Assembly: GCA_021203805.1 (NCBI GenBank)
Contig: JAJQAM010000009.1
Coordinates: 23,390 to 87,389, forward strand
Length of the DNA stretch: 64,000 bases
Direction: 5' to 3'
From: Coprobacillus sp.
GTDB taxonomy: Bacteria; Bacillota_I; Bacilli_A; RFN20; CAG-826
Numbering within the stretch: position 1 is the first letter of the stretch; the number at the start of each line of letters is the position of its first letter. The position numbers were made by a program, and so were the translations under genes. Positions 39,431-48,050 of this stretch are shown here, in pieces. The notes under the pieces are model-generated. The model did not search any database. It was not told the origin of the DNA and worked only from the letters and a program-made list of their open reading frames with translations.

Positions 39431-40854
39431 TGCTCGAGGCGGTAATTGGGCTAGAAATACATATTGAGATGAAGACTAAGTCCAAAATGTTTTCGAGTGG
39501 ACCCGTTCAATACGGCGATGAGACTAACACTAATGTGACTGTCTATGACCTTGGATTCCCTGGAGTGCTCCCCACTGTTAATAAAGGAGCGGTCATAAAT
39601 GCGATAAGAGTGTGCCACGCTCTTCATATGGAAATTGACCCCGTTCTTCGCTTTGATAGAAAGAACTATTTCTACTCAGATCTTCCAAAAGGCTACCAAA
39701 TTACGCAGTATTTTAAGCCAATTGGTAAAAATGGATATCTCACTATTAATACCTCAAGTGGCGAACACAAGATAGAAATTGAAAGACTACATATCGAAGA
39801 AGACACTGCAAAACAGCTTCATAGCTATGACTGCACTCTTATCGATTACAATAGATGCGGTACCCCTCTTATTGAGATTGTCTCTAAACCTCAAATTCAT
39901 TCTAGTGAAGAGGCTATGAAGTATATTGATGAGATTCGTTCTATTGTCTCCTTCCTTGATGTGAGTGACGGCAAGATGGAAGAGGGATCACTTAGATGCG
40001 ACGTTAATATCTCCGTCCATGAAAAAGGAAGTAATGAATTTGGCACTCGAGTGGAGATTAAAAATCTCAATAGCATCATGAATGTTGAGAAGGTTCTTGA
40101 CTATGAGTTTGAAAGACAGTGCAAGTGCCTAGAAACTGGGGAGCCAATCATTCAAGAGACGAGAAGATTTGACGAGGCCTCTAAAACCACCCAGCCTATG
40201 AGAAATAAAACTGATGCTGTGGACTATAAGTATTATCCCGAGGCTAATATCCTTCCAGTTAAACTAGATGAGGCTTTTATATATGAAGCAATTAGAACAA
40301 GTAATGAACTTGCCTCCTCTAAACTTAAGAGATATTTAGAGTCCGGACTTAGTGAATATGACGCTAATATACTCATTTCTGATAAAGATTTATCAAATTA
40401 TTTTGATAATATAGTGCAAAATGGTGTATCCTACAAACTCAGCGCGAATTGGCTCATTGGAGATATTTCTGCCGTTCTTAATAAAGAAGATATCTCAATT
40501 ACCAAGTTCCCGCTTAGCCCAGATCAGATTGCGGAGATTATTTCTCTTATTGAATCTGGGAAAATAAATAACAAGCAAGGAAGAGAAATATTTGCTAAAA
40601 TATTAGAAAATAATACTTTAAGTATTACTGAGCTTGCTTCTGAATTTAATAAGGGCATGATATCTGAAAGTGATGAGCTTCTTAAAATCATTAATGAAGT
40701 TCTCGACGAAAATGAGCAGTCCATCATCGACTATAAAGCGGGACGAGACAAAGCACTTGGATATCTCATGGGCCAAGTAATGAAGAAGACAGGCGGTAAA
40801 GTAAACCCTAAAGATACAAATTCTCTTCTACTTGAAGAGCTTAAAAGGAGGTAG
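39430..40854 (+). CDS. gatB: Glu-tRNA(Gln)/Asp-tRNA(Asn) amidotransferase subunit B
   Basis: A 474-residue subunit. The N-terminal cradle domain starts EAVIGLEIHIEMKTKSKMF and includes DLPKGYQITQY and GSLRCDVNISV, the kinase-like tRNA-glutamate activation site. A helical and YqeY-like tail (about 320-474) ends GKVNPKDTNSLLLEELKRR. With GatA and GatC it converts Glu-tRNA(Gln) to Gln-tRNA(Gln). The galE ribosome site lies in its last codons. Confidence 0.96.
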   Translation: MLEAVIGLEIHIEMKTKSKMFSSGPVQYGDETNTNVTVYDLGFPGVLPTVNKGAVINAIRVCHALHMEIDPVLRFDRKNYFYSDLPKGYQITQYFKPIGKNGYLTINTSSGEHKIEIERLHIEEDTAKQLHSYDCTLIDYNRCGTPLIEIVSKPQIHSSEEAMKYIDEIRSIVSFLDVSDGKMEEGSLRCDVNISVHEKGSNEFGTRVEIKNLNSIMNVEKVLDYEFERQCKCLETGEPIIQETRRFDEASKTTQPMRNKTDAVDYKYYPEANILPVKLDEAFIYEAIRTSNELASSKLKRYLESGLSEYDANILISDKDLSNYFDNIVQNGVSYKLSANWLIGDISAVLNKEDISITKFPLSPDQIAEIISLIESGKINNKQGREIFAKILENNTLSITELASEFNKGMISESDELLKIINEVLDENEQSIIDYKAGRDKALGYLMGQVMKKTGGKVNPKDTNSLLLEELKRR

Positions 40855-40858
40855 CATT

Positions 40859-41875
40859 ATGGGAAAAGTATTAGTGACCGGTGGTACAGGCTATATTGGA
40901 AGCCACACGGTAATTGAACTACTAAAGGCAGGATATGAACCCGTCATAGTGGATAATTTATGCAACTCTAAAATTGAAGTTCTTAACCGTATTAAACTCA
41001 TCAGCGGGGTAAAACCTAAGTTTTATCAAATTGATGTTCAAGATAAAGAAGCTATGAGGCGCGTTTTCGAAGAAAACGACATTGAAAGCATTATTCATTT
41101 CGCGGGCCTTAAGTCAGTGGGTGAATCCGTTCAAAAGCCTCAGCTATATTACGATAATAATGTGGGCTCCTCTAAAGTCTTAATTGAGCTTATGGAGGAA
41201 TATGGAGTTCACAATATTGTCTTCTCCTCTTCCGCAACGGTATATGGAAATCCTAAGAGTGTTCCAATTGTAGAAACAGATCCAGTCGGAGAAGCCGCTT
41301 CTCCATACGGAGAAACTAAGATTATCATTGAGAAAATGCTTATGGAGTTTAGCGAGACCCATAAAGACGCTAATGTAGCTCTCCTTAGGTATTTCAATCC
41401 AATTGGAGCCCATCCCTCGGGAGTGATGGGAGAATATCCAACTGGTATTCCAAATAACTTAATGCCCTATATTACTCAGGTAGCAGTGGGCACCTTAAAG
41501 CAGCTTACTGTATTTGGAGGGGACTATCCCACTAGAGACGGAACCTGCGTTAGAGACTATATTCATGTTGTGGACCTTGCGATTGGTCATGTGTATGCTC
41601 TTCATAAGCTTGAAGAGAAACCAGGACTAGTGATCTATAACCTAGGAACTGGGAAAGGCACAACGGTTCTTGAGCTCGTCCATGCCTTTGAAGAGGCTAA
41701 TAACATGAAGATCAATTATGTCGTAGGGGACCGTAGACCTGGTGATGTCACTGAGTGCTACGCAAACTGCGATAAAGCTTATAAGGAGATGGGATGGAAA
41801 GCAGAGCTTACCATCACTGATGCATGCCGCGACTCTTGGAACTGGCAGTCTAAAAATCCACACGGATATGAATAG
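40859..41875 (+). CDS. galE: UDP-glucose 4-epimerase
   Basis: A 338-residue short-chain dehydrogenase. The NAD+ motif TGGTGYIGSH is at residues 7-16, catalytic Ser-x-Tyr-x3-Lys appears as SSSATVYG plus SPYGETK near 125-150, and the C-terminal PGDVTECYANCDKA motif is typical of GalE. It interconverts UDP-glucose and UDP-galactose for glycan synthesis. ATG 40859 is preferred because AAAAGGAGGT lies just upstream; an in-frame TTG at 40832 inside gatB is unlikely. Confidence 0.95.
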   Translation: MGKVLVTGGTGYIGSHTVIELLKAGYEPVIVDNLCNSKIEVLNRIKLISGVKPKFYQIDVQDKEAMRRVFEENDIESIIHFAGLKSVGESVQKPQLYYDNNVGSSKVLIELMEEYGVHNIVFSSSATVYGNPKSVPIVETDPVGEAASPYGETKIIIEKMLMEFSETHKDANVALLRYFNPIGAHPSGVMGEYPTGIPNNLMPYITQVAVGTLKQLTVFGGDYPTRDGTCVRDYIHVVDLAIGHVYALHKLEEKPGLVIYNLGTGKGTTVLELVHAFEEANNMKINYVVGDRRPGDVTECYANCDKAYKEMGWKAELTITDACRDSWNWQSKNPHGYE

Positions 41876-41886
41876 GAGGTATCTAT

Positions 41887-42819
41887 ATGAGCAAACCACA
41901 AAAAATTAGTATTGAGAGCAAAGGGATAGTGGAGTATGGCTATGCCTGGACAGTGGAAGATAGCATCGCGAATGTTATCATCATGTCTGGTATGTGTGAG
42001 CATTGTCTCCGCTACGACGACTTCGCTCAGTATCTTAATGAACATAAATTTAATGTTTATTCGCTAGATAATTTTGGGCAGGGCGCAAATGTCCTTCCTG
42101 ACCTATCTAACCTTGGCGTTGTTCCATCTTCTGCTTTTAGAAAGCAGGTGCAAATGGTTGATGCTTTAGTGGAAAAACTAAGAATTAGCGCCAGACCTAC
42201 CTTCATTTTTGCTCATTCAATGGGCTCTATTCTCTGCCAAGATTACATCCAAAGATACACTCACCACGTGAGTAAAGTTGTTCTCTGCGGGTCTATGGCG
42301 AAGAATCCATTAACTCCACTTGGTTATCAACTAGCGAGATTAATTGTCACTAAAAAGAATAGGAACAATGAAGCTAAACTTCTCGCTGCACTAATGTTTG
42401 GTAATTTTAATAACAAAGTACCAAAACCCGCTAGAACTTCTCATGACTGGCTTTCCACCATTCCTGAAAATGTTGATAAGTTCATTAATGATCCACTATG
42501 TGGGTATAGGCCAAACAACGGCTTCTGCCTTGAACTTCTTAAAGGTATGAATAGACTTTATAAGAAGAAATTCCTTGAGAAGATTAGAAAAGACCTTGAT
42601 ATCTTTATTATCTCGGGTGATGGAGATCCTGTATCTCACTACGGCAAAGACGTCGAAAAGCTTGATAAGATGTATAAAAAACTTGGTCTCAAACATGTTG
42701 GGACTAAAATATATGAAGGATGTCGCCATGAGGTCTTCAATGACTTCAGAAAGAAAGAAGTTTATGAAGATGTCCTTACATTCTTCATGGCCGATTTGGC
42801 AGGCAAAAACGTTGTTTGA
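41887..42819 (+). CDS. alpha/beta hydrolase (monoacylglycerol lipase-like)
   Basis: A 310-residue serine hydrolase of the Hydrolase_4/lysophospholipase group. The nucleophile elbow is AHSMGS near residue 110. The acid lies in SGDGDPVSHYG near 248 and the catalytic His in GCRHEVFND near 280. No signal peptide, so it is cytoplasmic; substrates are probably small lipid esters. GGAGGT precedes the ATG. Its stop is 6 nt before a tRNA gene. Confidence 0.88.
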   Translation: MSKPQKISIESKGIVEYGYAWTVEDSIANVIIMSGMCEHCLRYDDFAQYLNEHKFNVYSLDNFGQGANVLPDLSNLGVVPSSAFRKQVQMVDALVEKLRISARPTFIFAHSMGSILCQDYIQRYTHHVSKVVLCGSMAKNPLTPLGYQLARLIVTKKNRNNEAKLLAALMFGNFNNKVPKPARTSHDWLSTIPENVDKFINDPLCGYRPNNGFCLELLKGMNRLYKKKFLEKIRKDLDIFIISGDGDPVSHYGKDVEKLDKMYKKLGLKHVGTKIYEGCRHEVFNDFRKKEVYEDVLTFFMADLAGKNVV

Positions 42820-42825
42820 TATTAC

Positions 42826-42902
42826 GGCCTCCTAGCGTAATTGGATAACGCAATCGCCTCCTAAGCGATAGATTTCGAGTTCGAGTCTCGAGGAGGTCGC
42901 CA
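42826..42902 (+). tRNA. tRNA-Arg (anticodon CCU)
   Basis: A full cloverleaf can be drawn: acceptor GGCCTCC with GGAGGTC, D stem GCGT/ACGC, anticodon stem ATCGC/GCGAT with loop CTCCTAA (anticodon CCT, reads AGG), T stem TCGAG/CTCGA with TTCGAGT, and encoded CCA at 42900-42902. No promoter is well placed, so it is probably cut from the hydrolase transcript. Confidence 0.93.
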
Positions 42903-42917
42903 TATCCTAAAATCAAC

Positions 42918-42945
42918 AAAAAAGCCAGTTTCCGCTGGCTTTTTA
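42918..42945 (+). terminator. Bidirectional terminator after tRNA-Arg
   Basis: AAAAAGCCAG pairs with CTGGCTTTTT (42935-42944) around TTTCCG: a perfect 10-bp stem with an A run on one side and a T run on the other. It serves tRNA-Arg and the convergent nitroreductase gene. Confidence 0.9.
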
Positions 42946-42960
42946 ATTTAATTTACACGA

Positions 42961-43458
42961 TTAATATACTTTATGGACTTTGTCGATTTTGTATCTGTCT
43001 TCTATTTTTTTCTGCTCCGCTTTATGCCCAATTGGTATAAGGCAGAACGGCTCAAGAGTATCGGGAATATCTAGAGTCTTTCTTACTAAGTCCACTCTAT
43101 CTGGAATGGGCTCTACTCCCATCCAGCATGCCCCGAGATTTAGCTGCTCGGCTTCTATGAGAATGTTTTCGACGCTTGCTCCTAAATCCTGAGCTTGAAA
43201 GAATGGAACTTTAATCTTTTTAATATAGCACGGCACTATAACGACATTAGCATTAGTAAGCATTCTTATGCCGTCTTTATTCGCGCTTAATTTAGGTTTT
43301 ATATCCTTATCTCTTACGACATAGAACTCCCAGGGCTGTTGGTTACAGGCTGATGGAGCCTGCATCCCTGCTTTTAGAAGTAATTCGATATCTTCTTCGC
43401 TAACTTCCTCATCTGTATAGCGGCGCGTGCTACACCTAGCAAATATTGGATCGCTCAT
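42961..43458 (-). CDS. nitroreductase family protein (FMN oxidoreductase)
   Basis: A 165-residue small nitroreductase. It starts with the FMN-phosphate motif CSTRRYTDEEVSEEDIELLL and AGMQAPSACNQQPWEFYVV, and ends with the FMN-loop IPIGHKAEQK (usually P-x-GYP). Such enzymes reduce nitro or quinone compounds with NAD(P)H; the substrate is unknown. AAAAAGGAGATT is a strong ribosome site, with TATAAA at 43473-43478 as the likely -10 box. Confidence 0.9.
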   Translation of the reverse strand: MSDPIFARCSTRRYTDEEVSEEDIELLLKAGMQAPSACNQQPWEFYVVRDKDIKPKLSANKDGIRMLTNANVVIVPCYIKKIKVPFFQAQDLGASVENILIEAEQLNLGACWMGVEPIPDRVDLVRKTLDIPDTLEPFCLIPIGHKAEQKKIEDRYKIDKVHKVY

Positions 43459-43492
43459 ATTTTAATCTCCTTTTTATAAGTTTAACGAAAAC

Positions 43493-43521
43493 TTGAATGA
43501 ATAATATTGTTATATTATAAT
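43493..43521 (+). promoter_or_regulatory. tRNA-Ala promoter
   Basis: TTGAAT (43493-43498), a 17-nt spacer and perfect TATAAT (43516-43521). Transcription should begin about 6 nt before the tRNA. Confidence 0.85.
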
Positions 43522-43534
43522 CTTAATTACAAGT

Positions 43535-43610
43535 GGGGCTGTAGCTCAGTTGGAAGAGCGCCTCCATGGCATGGAGGAGGTCGAGGGTTCGAGCCCCTTT
43601 AGCTCCACCA
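43535..43610 (+). tRNA. tRNA-Ala (anticodon GGC)
   Basis: Acceptor GGGGCTG pairs with TAGCTCC; D arm AGCTCAGTTGGAAGAGC; anticodon stem CCTCC/GGAGG with loop ATGGCAT (anticodon GGC, reads GCC); T arm GAGGG-TTCGAGC-CCCTT. CCA is encoded at 43608-43610. Confidence 0.95.
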
Positions 43611-43624
43611 TTTATAAGATTAAG

Positions 43625-43648
43625 ACACTATCGCTGATAGTGTTTTTA
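43625..43648 (+). terminator. Terminator after tRNA-Ala
   Basis: ACACTATC (43625-43632) pairs with GATAGTGT (43636-43643) over GCT, then a T run. It overlaps the stop of the convergent glycosyltransferase gene. Confidence 0.88.
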
Positions 43649-44698
43649 TTTGCCTTTCTGATATATATCTAGATAGAAGTCTTTCCACATTTCCTTAACG
43701 TGATCTCTTGAATAAAATGTTTTAATTAATCTTGATTTTTTTGTTAAATCATCCGCAAAATCTGGGTCTTTTACTAGGTTTTTAATGGCAGCGTCAAATT
43801 CCTTATTATCTTTACATAAAAGCATATCTTCGCCGAGCACTTCCGCGCCTAATATTGGTCGATATAAGTCTAAATCTCTAAGAATTAGAGGCTTTTCGCA
43901 TGAGGCTGCCTCCAAAATTGTCATTGGGAATAACTCGTTATATGAAGTCATAAGAAGGGCATCAGAGAGGTTATAAATATAGTTCATTTCAGAGCGTGGA
44001 ATGATGCCGGTAAAGATAACATTACTAGGCGGGTTCTCCACGATTTTCTTTAGATCTGAATAGCCATCAGTAATCACCCCAAAGGAGAATCCTCCAACCC
44101 AGAGGAACGTAATATCTGGATTCATTTTAGCAAGGTCAATAAAGTCAAAAACTCCCTTTCTAGTTTGAATCTGTCCGCAACTTAAAATAATAGGTTTATC
44201 AAGTGGAATCTTATATTTAGTTTTATATTCATTTAGAAGCGTTTTGTCTTTGATATGGTAGAAATCCTTTTCACTAACAAAGTTAGGGATATAGATTATT
44301 GATTCTCTTTTGACCCCTAGTTTTACAAGCTCCTCTATAAAGATAGGGTTTACCACCACTAAATATTTAGCCTTCTTATAGAAGTTCATGACATACCCGC
44401 AGAAAATCTTAAATAGTGGTTTAGGAAGTTTAATTGATCCTTTAAGAGTGTCAGGAAGGAAGTGACAATACATCACTCTAATTCCTTTTCTCTTCCTAAA
44501 TCTAAACCAAAGTCTGAGGTTTATGGAGTGGACATGAACGATATCCGCTTTTTTATGTGAGTTGATACTAACCTCAAAAATATCGTCCATTTCTTTAATG
44601 AGGGCGACCTGCTCTAAATAGGCGCTACCAACGCCTTGTCCCTCTACGGAGTCCGCTTTTGAAAGCACATTTATGGTAATTTTCCCTTCTTTATTCAT
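43646..44698 (-). CDS. glycosyltransferase, GT4 family
   Basis: A 350-residue GT-B enzyme. The C-terminal domain begins ILSCGQIQTRKGVFDFIDLAK, followed by TGIIPRSEMNYIYNLSDALLMTSYNELFPMTILEAASCEKP. That carries the Glu-x7-Glu element (E-L-F-P-M-T-I-L-E) of GT4. The N-terminal domain includes DIVHVHSINLRLWF, typical of capsule or glycolipid transferases. No membrane segment. TATAAT at 44706-44711 ends 7 nt before the ATG with no Shine-Dalgarno. Confidence 0.9.
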   Translation of the reverse strand: MNKEGKITINVLSKADSVEGQGVGSAYLEQVALIKEMDDIFEVSINSHKKADIVHVHSINLRLWFRFRKRKGIRVMYCHFLPDTLKGSIKLPKPLFKIFCGYVMNFYKKAKYLVVVNPIFIEELVKLGVKRESIIYIPNFVSEKDFYHIKDKTLLNEYKTKYKIPLDKPIILSCGQIQTRKGVFDFIDLAKMNPDITFLWVGGFSFGVITDGYSDLKKIVENPPSNVIFTGIIPRSEMNYIYNLSDALLMTSYNELFPMTILEAASCEKPLILRDLDLYRPILGAEVLGEDMLLCKDNKEFDAAIKNLVKDPDFADDLTKKSRLIKTFYSRDHVKEMWKDFYLDIYQKGK

Positions 44699-44751
44699 GG
44701 CTTTTATTATATTAAATTTCCCCTTTAAACTTAACCCATAAAAAATAAATC

Positions 44752-44780
44752 TTAAAAAAACTCTTTAATTCTGGCATAAT
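44752..44780 (+). promoter_or_regulatory. Promoter of the CarD-like gene
   Basis: TTAAAA (44752-44757), a 17-nt spacer and CATAAT (44775-44780), leaving a leader of about 15 nt with AGGGAAG. Confidence 0.5.
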
Positions 44781-44803
44781 ATAGTTAGGGAAGTGAATAA
44801 CGA

Positions 44804-45301
44804 ATGTATGAAGTAAATTCCTTAGTTATTCATCGTAGAGAAGGCCTATGTGATATTGTTGATATCAAAGATATCAATGGGAAACAGTATTATCTCTTAA
44901 AGGCCCGTAGAGGAGACGGCGAGAACATTTATGTTCCTGTCGATAATGCGAACGCAATTATTCGAGACATTATGTCGGTTGAAAGTGCTGACCGCATGCT
45001 TCTTTATATGAAATCTCTAAACGATGAGATTATCACCAACACGAAGCAACGTCGTGATTATTTCAAAAAGAAGCTCTCTAGCGGTTCTATCCACGATATC
45101 ATGTACCTCGCCAAGCAGCTTTATTTATATTACGGTGATGTAAGTGAAGATGGAGTAAGTGAAGATATTAAATTCGGCCCACTTGACATAGAGCTACTTG
45201 AATCCGCTGAAGACATTCTCTTTGATGAACTTGAGCTTACCTATAATGTCCCACGTGATTCCCTTAGGGATTACATCATTAATAGAATGAATTCCCTATA
45301 A
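44804..45301 (+). CDS. CarD-like transcriptional regulator
   Basis: A 165-residue protein of CarD/TRCF type. The N-terminal RNA-polymerase-interaction domain (about 1-60: LVIHRREGLCDIVDIKDING, then YYLLKARRGDGENIYVPVD) matches the Tudor-like CarD fold. The C-terminal half is helical (about 70-165), as in proteins that stabilise promoter open complexes. It may modulate initiation at weak promoters such as rRNA ones. It is convergent with the phosphatase gene, whose stop is directly adjacent. Confidence 0.88.
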   Translation: MYEVNSLVIHRREGLCDIVDIKDINGKQYYLLKARRGDGENIYVPVDNANAIIRDIMSVESADRMLLYMKSLNDEIITNTKQRRDYFKKKLSSGSIHDIMYLAKQLYLYYGDVSEDGVSEDIKFGPLDIELLESAEDILFDELELTYNVPRDSLRDYIINRMNSL

Positions 45302-46117
45302 TTAATCTAGATATTTACTTTTTAATAGATTTATTTCTTCTTCAGTTATGGAGAAGTATTTTTTTATGTAAGAGATGATATCCCCTTCTTTTTCCTTCAT
45401 ATAACTAACCATGCTGTCGTAGTATTCTTCGTGAACATTTATCGTCCCATCAAGAATTTCAGGAAGTAGTGGTCTTTCTGGATAACCCTTTGCTCTTTCT
45501 AAGGCCGCTTCATACTCGCTTCTTACATATTTATCAGTCACCATGTAGTCATATTTTAATGTGTCTTCGTCCACTCCAAGAAGGGCGAGGATAATAAAGG
45601 AAGCCACTCCTGTTCTATCTTTACCCCCAGCGCAGTGATAGAGCAGCGCGTGATCATCATCTTCATTTAAAACATAATCAAATAGCACTCTAAACTGTTT
45701 GATGCAGTATTCATCCGTAATAAACATTATGTAGTTTGCAATCATTAGATTATAAACAGAGAAGTCGCCTTTGGTCTCATAGAAGTGCTCTAACTTTTTT
45801 GTAAATGAAGAGCTCTTTAACTCATCGCTGACTCTAGAAAGGGCATCATTTTCATTTTGAGGAAAGATTGGAAGATGAATGTTAGTCGCCCCCGGTATAT
45901 CAACATCTGGGCTTCCTTCTCTCTCGTCAGCATTTCGTAAATCGATCACTTTATCAACGTGAAGCTGGTTCACTAAAACGGAATAATCTTTTTCATCTAT
46001 CTTCCAAACCGCTCCGCTTCTAATAAGTTTATTTTCTTTCACGGTTTTTCCGTCAGTAGTCTTATAACCGCCTAAATCTCTAATATTTTTTATGTAATTT
46101 AGATTTATTTCTTTCAT
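45302..46117 (-). CDS. tyrosine-protein phosphatase (Y_phosphatase3, MptpB-like)
   Basis: A 271-residue enzyme with the Cys-x5-Arg loop HCAGGKDRTG: nucleophile Cys162 and Arg168, with Lys and Asp as in the MptpB/LipA group. The N-terminal NIRDLGGYKTTDGKTVKENKLIRSG segment is also diagnostic. It hydrolyses phosphotyrosine or phosphoinositide-like substrates; location is cytoplasmic. Its start overlaps the HAD gene by four bases, and it is last in the sirtuin-HAD-phosphatase operon. Confidence 0.9.
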   Translation of the reverse strand: MKEINLNYIKNIRDLGGYKTTDGKTVKENKLIRSGAVWKIDEKDYSVLVNQLHVDKVIDLRNADEREGSPDVDIPGATNIHLPIFPQNENDALSRVSDELKSSSFTKKLEHFYETKGDFSVYNLMIANYIMFITDEYCIKQFRVLFDYVLNEDDDHALLYHCAGGKDRTGVASFIILALLGVDEDTLKYDYMVTDKYVRSEYEAALERAKGYPERPLLPEILDGTINVHEEYYDSMVSYMKEKEGDIISYIKKYFSITEEEINLLKSKYLD

Positions 46118-46782
46118 AAAGATTTTCCAAGCTCGCTAATTGCGTTATATAATTCGTCTACTGAATCGACCACTTTATAAGCGCCAATATCAATCAAATC
46201 TTTTTTCTCTCTGAATCCCCAGGTGACGAGTATTGTTTTGGCTCCAACATTATTTCCCATCTCTAAATCTACACTCGAGTCTCCTATAACAATGCTTCTT
46301 TTTATGTCATATCCGGTGCTAGTAATGACGCTATTAATCATATCTGGGTGAGGCTTCTTATTTTGGCCTTCTTTGTCCCCCTCTATATAGTCAAAAACCC
46401 CCGGGAACATCTCCTCCACTAGTGTTTTAGTGACATTAGCAAGTTTATTAGATACAACGACAAGATTATATTTGCCTTCTGATTTAAGTTTTCCTAGTAA
46501 TTCACTAATCCCCTCATATGGTTTTGTATAGATATCATAATGAGTGTTGTAATAGCCCGTAAACTCTTTTAGGCATTCCTCATAATCAGGATTTTCTTCT
46601 TTTCCCGGAATAGATCTTGCAATGAGTTTAGCCACTCCATTTCCAACAAAAGAGCGGATTTCTGCAAGTGTTCTTTCTTGATATCCTAGTTTTCTTAATG
46701 CAAAATTAGTGGCCTCTTTAAGGTCTTCTAAAGTATTAAGCAACGTACCATCTAGATCAAAGAATAGTGTTATCTTTTTCAT
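46114..46782 (-). CDS. HAD-family hydrolase, phosphoglycolate phosphatase-like
   Basis: A 222-residue HAD hydrolase. Motif I is FFDLDGTLLNTLED (nucleophile Asp near residue 9), motif II VVVSNK, motif III Lys in KKPHPD, and motif IV IVIGDSSVDLEMGNN. The Gph/PpaX-like cap (about 15-85) fits phosphoglycolate or pyrophosphate phosphatase activity; the substrate is not certain. It overlaps the sirtuin gene by 26 nt and the phosphatase by four. Confidence 0.88.
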   Translation of the reverse strand: MKKITLFFDLDGTLLNTLEDLKEATNFALRKLGYQERTLAEIRSFVGNGVAKLIARSIPGKEENPDYEECLKEFTGYYNTHYDIYTKPYEGISELLGKLKSEGKYNLVVVSNKLANVTKTLVEEMFPGVFDYIEGDKEGQNKKPHPDMINSVITSTGYDIKRSIVIGDSSVDLEMGNNVGAKTILVTWGFREKKDLIDIGAYKVVDSVDELYNAISELGKSL

Positions 46783-47506
46783 TTAATTCCTTAATAACAT
46801 TTATGACATCATCATAAATTGCAAGTGTACACATCTCATCGTATGAGGTTTTATCTTTATTGATAAGCACTAAGTTTTTGCCTCTGAAGTATCTAACAAA
46901 TGAGGCAGCGGGATACACTCTTAAAGAGGTTCCAATAATAATCATCGTGTCGCAGGTCATAATCGCGCTTATCGCTCTACTTACTATTTCGTCATCTAGT
47001 CCTTCCTCATATAAAACCACATCAGGCTTAATGATGCCCCCGCATTCGGCGCAACGAGGCACTCCGTCATGACTTAAAACATAGCTTAAATCATAAAACT
47101 TATGGCAGTCCTCGCAGTAGTTTCTATGGATTGACCCATGTAGCTCGTAGACTCTTTTAGATCCCGCGGCTTGATGAAGGCCGTCGATATTTTGAGTGAC
47201 CACTGTCACGTTTTTGCCTTTTTTCTCAAGCGCTGCAAAATACTTATGAGCGATATTAGGCTCGGCATTAGGGAAGCACATCTTCTCTTTATAGAACTCG
47301 TAGAACTGTTTTGTATTTGCGTAGAAGAAAGAATGAGAGATTATCTCTTCCGCAGGGTAGGAGTATTTTTTGTCATTAGTGACAAAGATTCCATTAGTGC
47401 CCCTAAAGTCAGGAATCCCACTTCCAGTTGATATTCCCGCGCCAGTAAAGACCACTATTGAGCTAGCGCCTTTAATAACTTCATATAAATCATCAATCTT
47501 ACTCAT
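46757..47506 (-). CDS. NAD-dependent protein deacylase, Sir2 family
   Basis: A 249-residue sirtuin. The NAD motif GAGISTGSGIPDFRG is near residue 22, TQNIDGLHQAAG near 105 with catalytic His in YELHGS, the zinc knuckle CEDC...CAEC, and GTSLRVYPA near 195. It removes acyl groups from lysines using NAD+. It heads a three-gene operon with overlaps. Its promoter TATAAT is at 47520-47525 (minus strand), with AAAAGGAAAT as the ribosome site. It is divergent from smpB. Confidence 0.93.
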   Translation of the reverse strand: MSKIDDLYEVIKGASSIVVFTGAGISTGSGIPDFRGTNGIFVTNDKKYSYPAEEIISHSFFYANTKQFYEFYKEKMCFPNAEPNIAHKYFAALEKKGKNVTVVTQNIDGLHQAAGSKRVYELHGSIHRNYCEDCHKFYDLSYVLSHDGVPRCAECGGIIKPDVVLYEEGLDDEIVSRAISAIMTCDTMIIIGTSLRVYPAASFVRYFRGKNLVLINKDKTSYDEMCTLAIYDDVINVIKELNEKDNTIL

Positions 47507-47573
47507 ATTTCCTTTTAAAATTATAATTGATTAATTTTAAAAAAACTAACTGATTATGATATTATATTAAATT

Positions 47574-48050
47574 ATGAATACCCCGAAAAAAGATCACATC
47601 AAGATTATTTCAACAAACCGTAAAGCGAGCTTTAATTATTATCTCTCTGATTTTACGGAAGCAGGGATTGTTCTTAAAGGAACGGAAATTAAATCCCTTA
47701 GAATGCATGGGTGCAATATAAGCGACGCCTATGTTACTTTTACTAGTGACGGAATCCCTCAAATAATTAATATGCACATCGCCCCTTATGAAGAAGGTAA
47801 TATCTTTAATCATGACCCCCTTAGAACTAGAGATCTTCTCCTTCATAAGAAAGAAATTCATTACTTTATGTCTAAGATTCAAAAAGAGGGCTATACCGTC
47901 GTGCCCACTAAAGTTTATTTTTCTAACGGAAAAGCTAAACTTGAGATTGCGCTAGGCAAAGGTAAAAAACTCTATGATAAGAGAGAGTCGATTAAAAAGA
48001 GAGACATTAACCGAGAAATAGATAAGAATATGAAAGAGAAGAACAAATAA
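47574..48050 (+). CDS. smpB: SsrA-binding protein SmpB
   Basis: A 158-residue SmpB. It has an OB barrel starting IISTNRKASFNYYLSDFTEAG, with GTEIKSLRMHGCNISDAYV, the GKAKLEIALGKGKKLYDKRE segment and a basic C-terminal tail that mimics mRNA in the ribosome. It partners the tmRNA at 8594-8962. TATTAT (47560-47565) lies 8 nt before the ATG and no ribosome site is seen. Its stop overlaps folC by one base. Confidence 0.96.
   Translation: MNTPKKDHIKIISTNRKASFNYYLSDFTEAGIVLKGTEIKSLRMHGCNISDAYVTFTSDGIPQIINMHIAPYEEGNIFNHDPLRTRDLLLHKKEIHYFMSKIQKEGYTVVPTKVYFSNGKAKLEIALGKGKKLYDKRESIKKRDINREIDKNMKEKNK

Noticed and set aside
40832..40858. TTG start for galE within gatB
   Set aside because: AAAAGGAGGT sits directly before ATG 40859, and the NAD motif is at the expected distance from that Met.
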